From Pegoplata infirma (lineage: Eukaryota; Arthropoda; Insecta; Diptera; Anthomyiidae), in NCBI GenBank assembly GCA_963921195.1, contig OY992537.1:71090979-71154978 (forward strand): 64,000 nt of DNA, written 5' to 3'. Below the pieces are notes generated by a model. The model was given only the letters and a program-made list of their open reading frames with translations, ran no database searches and was not told the origin of the DNA. The translations under genes were made by a program, and so were the position numbers. Below, in pieces: positions 53,255-62,595 of this stretch; positions within the stretch are counted from its first letter, which is position 1; the number at the start of each line of letters is the position of its first letter.

Positions 53255-54865
53255 GTTTTGATCACTTGATCAATTATTTTTATTTATTCTTTCCATTTAT
53301 TTACAACTCATTTTTTAATAAATTCACCCTAACCGAGAACTGGTAACAATGACCGTCGTCTCGTTGTAGCGAAAAAAACCAAGGGTTCTGGTGGGAATCA
53401 AACCCACGACCCCCACGTTGAAAGGCTAGCACGCTACCAACTAGCCTACGGGGCACAGTGAGACAGCCCTATAGTAATCGCGGCAAAAAATGGGTTTTGT
53501 CGTGTCGTCCAATTTGGATGAAATTTTCACAGTATATTAACAGATATATGGGTAACAATTCCCTGAAATTTCAGCCTCATAACTTCATTACTTTTTGGTC
53601 TAGAGCAAGCCAAAGTTGAGGTATGCCAAAGTGCTTGAAATATGTTAGTTCAATATGTAACATTCAAAAGCTTATTAAATAAAAAATACATAATAAATAT
53701 AACTTTTAAGTATTTTTTTAATTAATTTAGTTGTTGTAGAATGAGTAGATGAAAAAAAAAATTAAAAAAAAAAAACACAAAAAAAATTTCTTAACAACAG
53801 AATTGTGGTGTAAAAATTGAACATTTGGCATTTTCAATGGACTAGGAAATATAGAGCAGCCCCTCGCCCTAGGTAAAGACTTATATCAAATGAAAGATTG
53901 AAGTCTCAGCTTTCATTTAAAGTAAAGGAACTATAGCAAAAGTTTGCAAAAGTACTTTAAACATACAAAAAAATACAAAAAAATACAAAAAATATGCAAC
54001 GCGCACATTCTGTCGCTATACGTATGTTAGCATGCAATAGCATGTTATTTTTTTAATTGTTTACGCATATTCCCTTATTGTTTATTATTATTTTATTTAC
54101 ATTATTCATTTGATTGATATTTTTTTTGAAGGTCATTGACTTTGGGTTAGATAGTTGCATAATTTTTAATTTAAATTGATAGTGCAAGCTGTTGTTCTTA
54201 TCGAAGTTGTGTTATGATCACTTTCTAATGTGGTTAGTTAAATTGTTTTATATTGAATTTAGATGTTGCATTTTTTATTGGGTTAAATAATAATGAGTGT
54301 TCTTGTAATGATCTCTTTTGATAAGAGATTAGCATTTCTCTAACATATTAAAAAAATTAGAACACCATGATGATATTAAAAAATTATTGATAGAGTGAAA
54401 AAAAAAAATTTCTTTTTTATTGCATTTCCATGGGAGGTGGGCGTAATAGTGGGTGTGTTATTGTTGTTTTTGCATGAAACATTTGAAATGATATAAATTA
54501 CAGTAATATCAAATTTGAAGGTTGTACCTAAAATATTTAAGAAAATATGGCACTTTTTATGTTGGGGTTGTATGGGTGGTGGGGGTAAAAGTGGGCCAAA
54601 GTTCAAAATTTTTTCCGATAATGTTTGTAACAATATAACATTCAAGTATACCAAAATTGAAAGTTATACCTTAAGTATTACGGAAAATACGGCATTTTAC
54701 AAATTTCGATTGTATGGGAGGTGGGCGTAAAAGTGGGCGTATTTTCAAAATTTTTTTTTCAAAAAACTGGTATTGTCTCAAAAGTAACCTGTGCAAAATT
54801 TCAGAGCTCTACAATGACTCCTTGTATTTAATGCCGGCGTTGTCTCACTGTGCGGGGGCCCCTTT
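53224..54865 (-). mobile_element. tRNA-derived SINE with (ATT)n tail and 15-bp target duplication
   Basis: Minus orientation. A perfect duplication CAGAATTTTAATTAA flanks it (53209-53223, 54866-54880). From the head (right side): GGGCCCCGTAGGCTAGTTGGTAGCG with an A-box-like TAGTTGGTAGCG, then GTGGGTTTGATTCCC as the B box, then a ~150-bp body with GACGGTCATTGTTACCAG, ending in an (ATT)n tail at 53224-53255. About 240 bp once the nested element (53454-54852) is left out. SINEs of this build are made by pol III and moved by a LINE. A fragment is at 28686-28800. Confidence 0.88.
53454..54852. mobile_element. Transib-like element, 1.4 kb, exact CACAGTG at both ends
   Basis: Both termini read CACAGTGAGACA inward. 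A 5-bp duplication CGGGG flanks it exactly (53449-53453, 54853-54857), and the host SINE head continues on either side. Inside the left end, 23 bases after the heptamer, an A-rich CAAAAAATG occurs where a recombination-signal nonamer would lie. Near the right end are three copies of a GTATGGG(T/A)GG(T/G)GGG(G/C)GTAAAAGTGGGC block on alternating text (54420-54445 inverted, 54568-54598, 54712-54742). No transposase frame: frames at 54376-54730 are under 100 codons and without family. Confidence 0.75.
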
Positions 54866-55413
54866 CAGAATTTTAATTAAATATTTTCTATTTTCATGAA
54901 AATTGGGAGATTTATGTGAAAATCGGGAAGGTGGTTTGTATGGGGGCTACTAGAAGAACTGGTTCGATTTCTTTAAAATTCGGAATGGTGATTTGTGTGT
55001 ATAAAACATTAATTCCTGCCAAATTTTTAAAAGATACCTATTAAAATGCGACTATTAGAGTCATTTAAGCCAAAACTAAAGAGGACCTTTGTATGGGGGC
55101 TAGGTCTAAATATGGACCGATTTTTTCCAATTTCAATAGGCTTCGTCCTTGGGCCAAAAGAGGCTTAAGTTTTAAATTTCAAGTCAATTGATCGAGAATT
55201 GCGACCTGTATCGTGTTTACACCGTTTACATGGACAGACAGACGGACGGACGGACGGACGGACGGACGGACGGACGGACATCGCTAAATCGACTCAAAAA
55301 GTGATTCTAAGTCGATCGGTATACTTAAAAGTGGGTCTAGGACCAATATTTCGGGTAGTTACAAACATCAGCACAAACTCATTATACCCTGTACCACAGT
55401 GTGGTGTAGGGTA

Positions 55414-56260
55414 TAAAAAATTTAAGAAATCCATTTTTATTGAAAAAAAAATTGAAAACATTGAAGAAAATTATGTTCCCCAAAATCCAATGTTAAAAAT
55501 TTTAATAATCTTTGTAAAGCAATCAAAGTATTTTAATTTGGTTTGGATATTTTACTTAAATACAAATTTATTTCCACGGTTAATATTTTTCAAAATAGAA
55601 AATGTTTTTATTATTTGGAACATAAGAAGTAAAAATACAGTTCATAGTGTAAAAAGTCTCATAATTTTTCCAAAGGGAAAGTCTCAACTCCTTAAAATAT
55701 TTTTACTATCAACCCAGCAAAATTTCATGTTCCAAATAATCGGTTCCAGAACGTATCATATTACCCTGCAACCGATTCTACTTAACATTTCAAAATCAAT
55801 TATTTTTGTTTTGTACTGTCGCGAAAACAATCGTTTTTTAGAGCAAGTAGTTTTTTTGGAAAAAAAAAAATTATATAGAAAATTTTGTTGTGTTTACCGT
55901 AGGTATTCAAGAATCTATTGAACCAGGAATTGGTTCCACAAAATTTTCCTGGGAAAGAAAAATTTTAACACGGAATATGTTAAACTGACATTTGTCAAGT
56001 TAACCCCAGTGTTTTTTATCAACTGAACCCTACGTATATGGAACATTCTCCCATAAGACCTTTAAGTTATCAGGAAGGGGAAAAGTAAAAAAACAAAATA
56101 TTTTTATGTTTTCATATCTGAATTCTTTTGATGTAAATGCCTTTTAATTTAAACCCCATGATATTTAGTTGTCCAAAACCAATAAAGTACCAGATTGTAG
56201 AATTAAAAACAAAACACAAATTCGATAATATCAAACTTTAGCTCAGTTTTTGAAACAAAA
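55414..56260. other. AT-rich DNA, nothing firm
   Basis: A few family-N-like words near 55640-55690. The 240-codon frame 55199-55921 begins in the (GGAC)n tract of family B and runs into this DNA; it is not a credible gene. CCGATTATTTGGAACATGAAATTTTG-like text occurs inverted at about 55609-55625 and 55725-55742. Confidence 0.4.
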
Positions 56261-56269
56261 AAGTTGTTT

Positions 56270-56960
56270 TTTTAAATTTCGTCGATCGCCCGGCAAATTA
56301 TAGTTATTTTTGGTCGAAAAATCTAATTTTTAGCCAAATCGCACAAAATTAACCCGTGCCTTTGGGTGGTTAAAGATTTGGCCCAAAAAAAAAAATTGCA
56401 TTACAAACAAAAAAATTTTTTCAACTTTTTATTTATTTTTTAATTATTACTTTACTTGATTAGCTTAATAATGACTAAAAATTCATTTTGGTGAGATAAA
56501 CCCTTCTGCTTCAAAATTGGCTTCGAAAAAGATTTTTTTTTAATTTTGACTTGAAAAGATTTTAGCTGAGATGTATCCACAAAAAAATATTATTCCTATC
56601 TGAAAATCATGAAAAACGCGTTTTTACACTTTTTTGAAATTTTATGTATTATCAAAAAAATAACTTTTCTAGATTGCCCGCCAAATTATCGTTGAATTTG
56701 GTAAAAGCTATATGTTTAAATTTTTAGCCAAATCGGAAAATTTTAACCCGTGACCCTGGATAGTTTAAATTTTTTTTGCGAATCAAAAAAAAAAAATGTA
56801 GAGCCAAACTTTATTACTTCAGCGGCACAGCTTAAAATTGTCCGATTTGGCTAAAAACTTAAATATGGAGTTCTTAGACAAAAACCAACTATAATTTGCC
56901 CAGCATTTGAGGAAATTCGACAAAAGCCATTTTTTGAGACAATACATAAAATGTGAGAAA
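56270..56960. repeat. Diverged foldback with tandem halves
   Basis: TTCGTCGATCGCCCGGCAAATTATAGTT (56277) and AGATTGCCCGCCAAATTATCGTTGAATTTGG (56672) are direct relatives; AAAAACCAACTATAATTTGCCCAGCATTTGAGGAAATTCGAC (56880) is the inverted one. TTAACCCGTG(C/A)CC and GCCAAATCG recur. Related to 46600-46990. Confidence 0.6.
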
Positions 56961-57299
56961 GTAAAAAGTGAATTTTCTGCTACATTTACAGATGTTACAG
57001 ATAGAAATAAGATTTTTTGTTGATATGTATCATTAAGAGCAACATCTCAAAAAAAAATTCTTTCGAGTCGAAAGTTTTGACTCAAAACTAAATATATATT
57101 TTTTTTTAATTATTTGGAGTATGACTGCAACGGCCCTAATTTTTTTTTCGAAGTTTGTATGGAAAAACAATTTTTTTGGACAAAATTTTAACCCCCCAAA
57201 GGCACGGCTAGTTTTGTCCGATAAAATATGTCCCTAACAATCGGTTTATTAAAAATGTTTAAGACGTAAATGAATTCTTTTGCATAGTGTTTTTTTATT

Positions 57300-60200
57300 T
57301 GAAATTTGAAATATCGAACCGTGAGTTTTATAGTATATAGTATAGATAAGGTACAGATCCCCGAACAGTGGTAAAATTGAATGGCCAAGGCGTGTTAATG
57401 GACTTATTTAAAAAACTGAAAAGGCTAAGTTGTTTTTTAAAAAAAAAGAGCTTTCCAATGGTGCCATTCACATTAAAATCTGAGTTATTGTGTCTTTTTA
57501 AAAGCGGAAAAACGGATTTTTTTTTCATATATTCACATTTTTGAAAGTCCCCCTTAACCGATATCAAAACATTCTATAGCCTATAATCTAAGTTAGAATG
57601 AAAGCTTTATTATGGCTTTTATCTGATCAAAATCGGTTCAGTAGTTTCTTCAAACACCGGTGACAAAGAAAATTTTCGCGAAAAGTGAGTTTTATAATAT
57701 AGTATAGATAGTATAGATAAGGTACAGATCCCCGAATAGTGGTAAAATTGAATGGCCAAGCCGTGTTAATGAACTAATTTAAAAAACTGAAAAGGCTAAG
57801 TTGTTTGTTAAAAAAAGAGCTTTCCAATGGTGCTATTCACATTAAAATCTGAGTTATTGCGTCTTTTTAAAAGCGGAAAAACTGATTTTTTCTTCATATT
57901 TTCACATTTTTGAAAGTCCCCCTTAAGCGATCTCAAAACATTCTATAGCCTATAATCTAAGTTGGAATGAAAGCTTTATTATGGTTTTTATCTGATCAAA
58001 ATCGGTTCAGTAGTTTCTTCAAACACCGGTGACAAAGAAAATTTTCGCGAAAAGTGCGTTTTATAATATAGTATAGATAGTAGACTGCCCAGAAAAAAAG
58101 CGAAGTTTTTATTTTCTTGGGGGATACCTGCAAATTTTGTTCCTTTTTGTGCAAAAAAATTTCGGTTTTTTTTTGGGATTTTTAAAATAATATCTAGAGG
58201 TCGCGATCTCGCGTTTTATAACGATTTATTTTTTTTGAGTTTTTTATTATTTTAAATTGTTAAATATGATTAATATGATAAAATATTAATAATTTCAGAC
58301 AAAAAAAAAATTAAATTCAAAATTAAATATCGCTCATTCCATGAGATGTCTCCCAGCATCTAATCAAATAATCCTTAATTTATTTGAAATTTTGCACACA
58401 TGAACACTATGAAGCTATTAAAATAAATCAGTTGTTAGTTCCGAGAAAATCCGTGAATTCGCGAATATATTCGCGTTCGCGAATTCGTGGATTTTCGCGA
58501 AACTAAAAACGAATTTATTTTAATTGCTCCATAGTGTACCTGTGTGCGAAATTTCAAATAAATTAAAGAACATTTGATTAGATGCTGGGAGACATCTCAT
58601 GGAATGAGCGATATTTAATTTTTAATATATTTTTTTTTTTTGTCTGAAATTATTAATATTTTATCATATTAATCATATTTAACAATTTAAAATAATAAAA
58701 AACTCAAAAAAAATAAATCGTTATAAAACGCGAGATCGCGACCTCTAGATATTATTTTAAAAATCCCAAAAAAAAACCGAAATTTTTTTGCACAAAAAGG
58801 AACAAAATTCGCAGGTATCCCCCAAGAAAATAACAACTTTGTTTTTTTCTGGGCAGTCTAATAGATAGTATAGATAAGGTACAGATCCCCGAGCAGTGGT
58901 AAAATTGAATGGCCAAGCCGTGTTAATGAACTTATTTAAAAAACGGAAAAGGCTTAGTTTTTTGTTAAAAAAAGAGCTTTCCAATGGTGCTATTCACATT
59001 AAAATCTGAGTTATTGTGTCTTTTTAAAAGCGGAAAAACTGTTTTTTTTTCCATATTTTGGCATTTTTTGAAGTCCTCCTTCACCGATATCAAAACATTC
59101 TATAGCCTATAATCTTAGTTGGAATGAAAGCTTTATTATGGTTTTTATCTGATCAAAATCGGTTCAGTAGTTTCTTCAAACACCGGTGACAAAGAAAATT
59201 TTTGCGAAAAGTGTGTTTTATAATATAGTATAGATATAGATGTAGTATAGATATAGATAGTATAGATAAGGTACAGATCCCCGAGCAGTGGTAAAATTGA
59301 ATGGCCAAGCCGTGTTAATGAACTTATTTAAAAAACGGAAAAGGCTTAGTTTTTTGTTAAAAAAAGAGCTTTCCAATGGTGCTATTCACATTAAAATCTG
59401 AGTTATTGTGTCTTTTTAAAAGCGGAAAACTGATTTTTTTTTCATATTTTCACATTTTTGAAAGTCCCCTTTAACCAATATCAAAACAATCTATAGCCCA
59501 TAATCTAAGTTGGAATGAAAGCTTTATTATGGTTTTTATCTGATCAAAATCGGTTCAGTAGTTTCTTCAAATACCGGTGACAAAGAAAATTTTCGCGAAA
59601 AGTGCGTTTTATAATATATATAGTATAGAATATAGAATAGATGAGGTACAGATCCCCGAACAGTGGTAAAATTAAATGCCCAAGGCGTGTTAATGGACTT
59701 ATTAAAAAAACTAAAAAGGCTAAGTTGTTTGTTAAAAAAAGAGCTTTCCAATGGTGCTATTCATGTTAATATCTGAGTTATTGTGTCTTTTTCATAGCGA
59801 AAAAACTGATTTTTTTTCCATATTTTGGCATTTTTTGAAGTCCTCCTTCACCGATATCAAAACATTCTATAGCCTATAATCTTAGTTGGAATGAAAGCTT
59901 TATTATGGTTTTTATCTGATCAAAATCGGTTCAGTAGTTTCTTCAAACACCGGTGACAAAGAAAATTTTTGCGAAAAGTGCGTTTTATAATATAATATAG
60001 ATATAGATGTAGTATAGATATAGATAGTATAGATAAGGTACAGATCCCCGAGCAGTGGTAAAATTGAATGGCCAAGCCGTGTTAATGAACTTATTTAAAA
60101 AACGGAAAAGGCTTAGTTTTTTGTTAAAAAAAGAGCTTTCCAATGGTGCTATTCACATTAAAATCTGAGTTATTGTGTCTTTTTAAAAGCGGAAAAACTG

Positions 60201-61190
60201 ATTTTTTTTTTTCATATTTTCACATTTTTGAAAGTCCCCCTTAACCAATATCAAAACAATCTATAGCCTATAATCTAAGTTGGAATGAAAGCTTTATTAT
60301 GGTTTTTATCTGATCAAAATCGGTTCAGTAGTTTCTTCAAATACCGGTGACAAAGAAAATTTTCGCGAAAAGTGCGTTTTATAATATAGTATAGAATAGA
60401 TGAGGTACAGATCCCCGAACAGTGGTAAAATTAAATGCCCAAGGCGTGTTAATGGACTTATTAAAAAACTAAAAAGGCTAAGTTGTTTGTTAAAAAAAGA
60501 GCTTTCCAATGGTGCTATTTATGTTAATATCTGAGTTATTGTGTCTTTTTCAAAGCGAAAAACTGATTTTTTTTCCATATTTTGGCATTTTTTGAAGTCC
60601 TCCTTCACCGATATCAAAACATTCTATAGCCTATAATCTTAGTTGGAATGAAAACTTTATTATGGTTTTTATCTGATCAAAATGGGTTCAGTAGTTTCTT
60701 CAAACACCGGTGACAAAGAAAATTTTTGCGAAAAGTGCGTTTTATAATATAGTATAGATTCTTCAAACACCGGTGACAAAGAAAATTTTTGCGAAAAGTG
60801 CGTTTTATAATATAGTATAGATAGTATAGATAAGGTACAGATCCCCGAATAGTGGTAAAATTGAATGGCCAAGCCGTGTTAATGAACTTATTTAAAAACT
60901 GAAAAGGCTAAGTTGTTTGTTAAAAAAAGAGCTTTTCAATGGTGCTATTCACATTAAAATCTGAGTTATTGTGTCTTTTTAAAAGCGGAAAAACTGATTT
61001 TTTCTTCATATTTTCACATTTTTGAAAGTCCCCCTTAAGCGATCTCAAAACATTCTATAGCCTATAATCTAAGTTGGAATGAAAGCTTTATTTTGGTTTT
61101 TATCTGATCAAAATCGGTTCAGTAGTTTCTTCAAACACCGGTGACAAAGAAAATTTTCGCGAAAAGTGCGTTTTATAATATAGTATAGAT
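57300..61190 (-). repeat. Tandem array of ~380-bp units (Helitron-like end sequence), block 1
   Basis: GGTACAGATCCCCGA marks units near 57350, 57721, 58878, 59270, 59645, 60037, 60403 and 60833. On the minus strand each unit reads TATTATAAAACGCACTTTTCGCG, TTTGTCACCGGTGTTTGAAG, AAACTACTGAACCGATTTTGATC. That text style is common in insect Helitron-like repeats. Two unit types alternate between 59270 and 60833 (one with GAAAGTCCCCCTTAA, one with GAAGTCCTCCTTCACCGATATC), giving a higher-order period of about 760 bp. A ~55-bp end piece is duplicated at 60708-60818. A foldback interrupts the array at 58081-58860. Short frames recur once per unit and are not genes. Confidence 0.85.
58081..58860. mobile_element. 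Near-perfect palindromic foldback, 780 bp
   Basis: Begins TAGACTGCCCAGAAAAAAA and ends with its reverse complement; arms match almost base for base (GGGGGATACCTGC 58120 with 58811-58823; GAGGTCGCGATCTCGCG 58197 with 58729-58745; GAGATGTCTCCCAGCATCTAATCAAAT 58341 with 58575-58601). The centre near 58470 is GCGAATATATTCGC. ATAG flanks both ends (58077-58080, 58861-58864), but this lies in an ATAG repeat, so the target duplication is tentative. Confidence 0.92.
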
Positions 61191-61345
61191 ATCCACCAAA
61201 TCCTGGATATAATTATATATAATTTTATCAAATTATATATAATTTTATACAATTTGTTGGAAAAAATTTACCTCTATATAATTTTATATAATTTGATATA
61301 ATTTTATCAAATTATATATAATTATATAAAAATTTTTTTACTCGA
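61191..61345 (-). repeat. Module V, copy 2
   Basis: Reverse complement of 52680-52842: CCACCAAATCCTGGATATAATTATATATAATTTTATC...ACCTCTATATAATTTTATA...TTTTTTTACTCGAG. Confidence 0.75.
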
Positions 61346-61539
61346 GTTATTTTAAAAAAGTTGCAGGACGTCACCTCAGTTTGACTATATAAGCTAACGA
61401 TTAACAAAACAGAAAATAAGTATTACTGTTTTCATTTTCTTAAAACTAAAAATTTTAGTAACTTGGATAATAATTCATCTCGTGGTGAATACAAAAATAT
61501 TCACCAGCTTGTGAATAAACCGTAATATAATAACTTTTA
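61346..61539 (-). repeat. Inverted copy of 44386-44565
   Basis: GTTGCAGGACGTCACCTCAGTTTGACTATATAAGCTAACGATTAAC and TTCACCAGCTTGTGAATAAACCGTAATATAATAACTTTTATC match the reverse complement of 44386-44565 (there GTTACCTTTTATTCACCAGCTGGTG... and GCTTATATAGTCAAACTGAGGTGGCGTCCTGC). Confidence 0.85.
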
Positions 61540-62470
61540 TCAATTTTTTTGCATCAATATTTTTTATTAATCAATATTTTTTTTTTTCATCAATATTTTT
61601 CTTTCTCAATATTTTTTTCATCAATTTTTTTTTCATTAATTTTTTTTATTAATATTTTTTTATCGATATTTTTTTTCATCGATATTTTTATCATCAATAT
61701 TTTTTTGCATCCACATTTTGTTTTTTCATCAAAATTTTGTTTTTATCAATATTTGTTTTCTTAAATTTTTTTTCTTTAATATTTTTTTCGTCAATATTCT
61801 TTTAATCAATATTTTTTTCATCAAAATTCTTTTTAACACTTTTTTTTTTATCAACATTTTTATATTTTCATCAATATTTCTTTTCTTTAATATTTTTTTA
61901 ATCAATATTTTTTCATCAATATTTTTTTTATCAATATTTTTTTTTTCATCAATATTTTTTTTTCGTCAATATTTTTTCATCAATGTTTTTTTTTTCATCA
62001 ATATTTTTTTTCATCAGTGTTTTTTTTAATCAATATTTTTTTCATCAACATTTTGTTTCCCACTATTTTTATCAATATTTTTTTATTTGCATCAATATTT
62101 TTTTAATCAATATTTTTTTTTTCATCAATATTTTTTTTCATCAATATTTTTTTTTTTCATCAATATTTTTTTCATGAATGTTTTTTATTCATCAATTTTT
62201 TTTCATCAAAATTTTTTTCATCATTGTTTTTTTTTTTAATCAATATTTTTTTCATCAAAATTTTTTTTCTCACTATTTTTTATCAATACTTTTATATCTT
62301 CATCAATATTTTTTTTCTTTAATATTTTTTTTCATCAATATTTTTTTAATCAATATTTTTTTATTTTCCTCAATATTTTTTTTATCAATAATTTTATTCA
62401 TCAATATTTTTTTTCATCGATATTTTTTTTCAAAAATTCTTTTTCATTAATATTTTTTTTTTTTTCATCA
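61540..62470 (-). repeat. TTTTTTCATCAATATTTT satellite, block 2
   Basis: Array of 15-20-bp TTTTTTTCATCAATA words, reverse complement of 43560-44385. The open frames at 61549-62450 (Phe/Ile/Asn/His/Gln) are products of this satellite. Confidence 0.9.
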
Positions 62471-62499
62471 ATGTTATGAAGGGATCAATATCATTTAAA

Positions 62500-62595
62500 C
62501 ATAATAGAGTCCTCTACCGATATTTCAATGCGTTTTGCATGGAATGACAAATTAATATCTATATCTATATCTATATCTATATCTATACTATATTA
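62500..62595 (-). mobile_element. Family A remnant and (TATATC)n microsatellite
   Basis: AATAGAGTCCTCTACCGATATTTCAATGCGTTTTGCATGGAATGACAAA is a decayed reverse-strand piece of family A (GGACC...CGATATTTCGATGCG). It is followed by about seven ATCTAT units. Confidence 0.6.

Larger units (their letters stand above)
52941..55413. mobile_element. Family B element, complete but twice nested
   Basis: Starts AACAAGTAAGAAAATTATAGTCGGTCAAGACCGACC, where TCGGTC-AA-GACCGA forms a stem-loop, and ATACCCTACACCAGAGTTTCCCGG. The 3' part (from 54881) has GGTTTGTATGGGGGCTAC, AATTGCGACCTGTATCG, a (GGAC)n run at 55238-55280 and the end CCTGTACCACAGTGTGGTGTAGGGTATAAAA. A SINE is inserted at 53224-54865, itself split by a Transib-like element. 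AGTGGAATAGGCTTCTATTTGTTC is tandemly duplicated at 53099-53146. Confidence 0.85.

Noticed and set aside
53383..53453. Functional tRNA gene on the minus strand
   Set aside because: The tRNA-like part is joined to a SINE body, (ATT)n tail and target duplication, and its head is cut by another element.
55390..55405. CACAGTG in CCACAGTGTGG as another Transib end
   Set aside because: It is an internal palindrome of family B that recurs as CCACAGCGTGG in another copy, with no 5-bp duplication or partner.
55199..55921. 240-codon open frame
   Set aside because: It starts in the 3' part of family B, crosses its (GGAC)n microsatellite and runs into AT-rich text. Comparable frames in other copies are broken.
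61549..62450. Four open frames of Phe/Ile/Asn/Gln, which could look like membrane proteins
   Set aside because: They translate the TTTTTTCATCAATA satellite and have no other composition.
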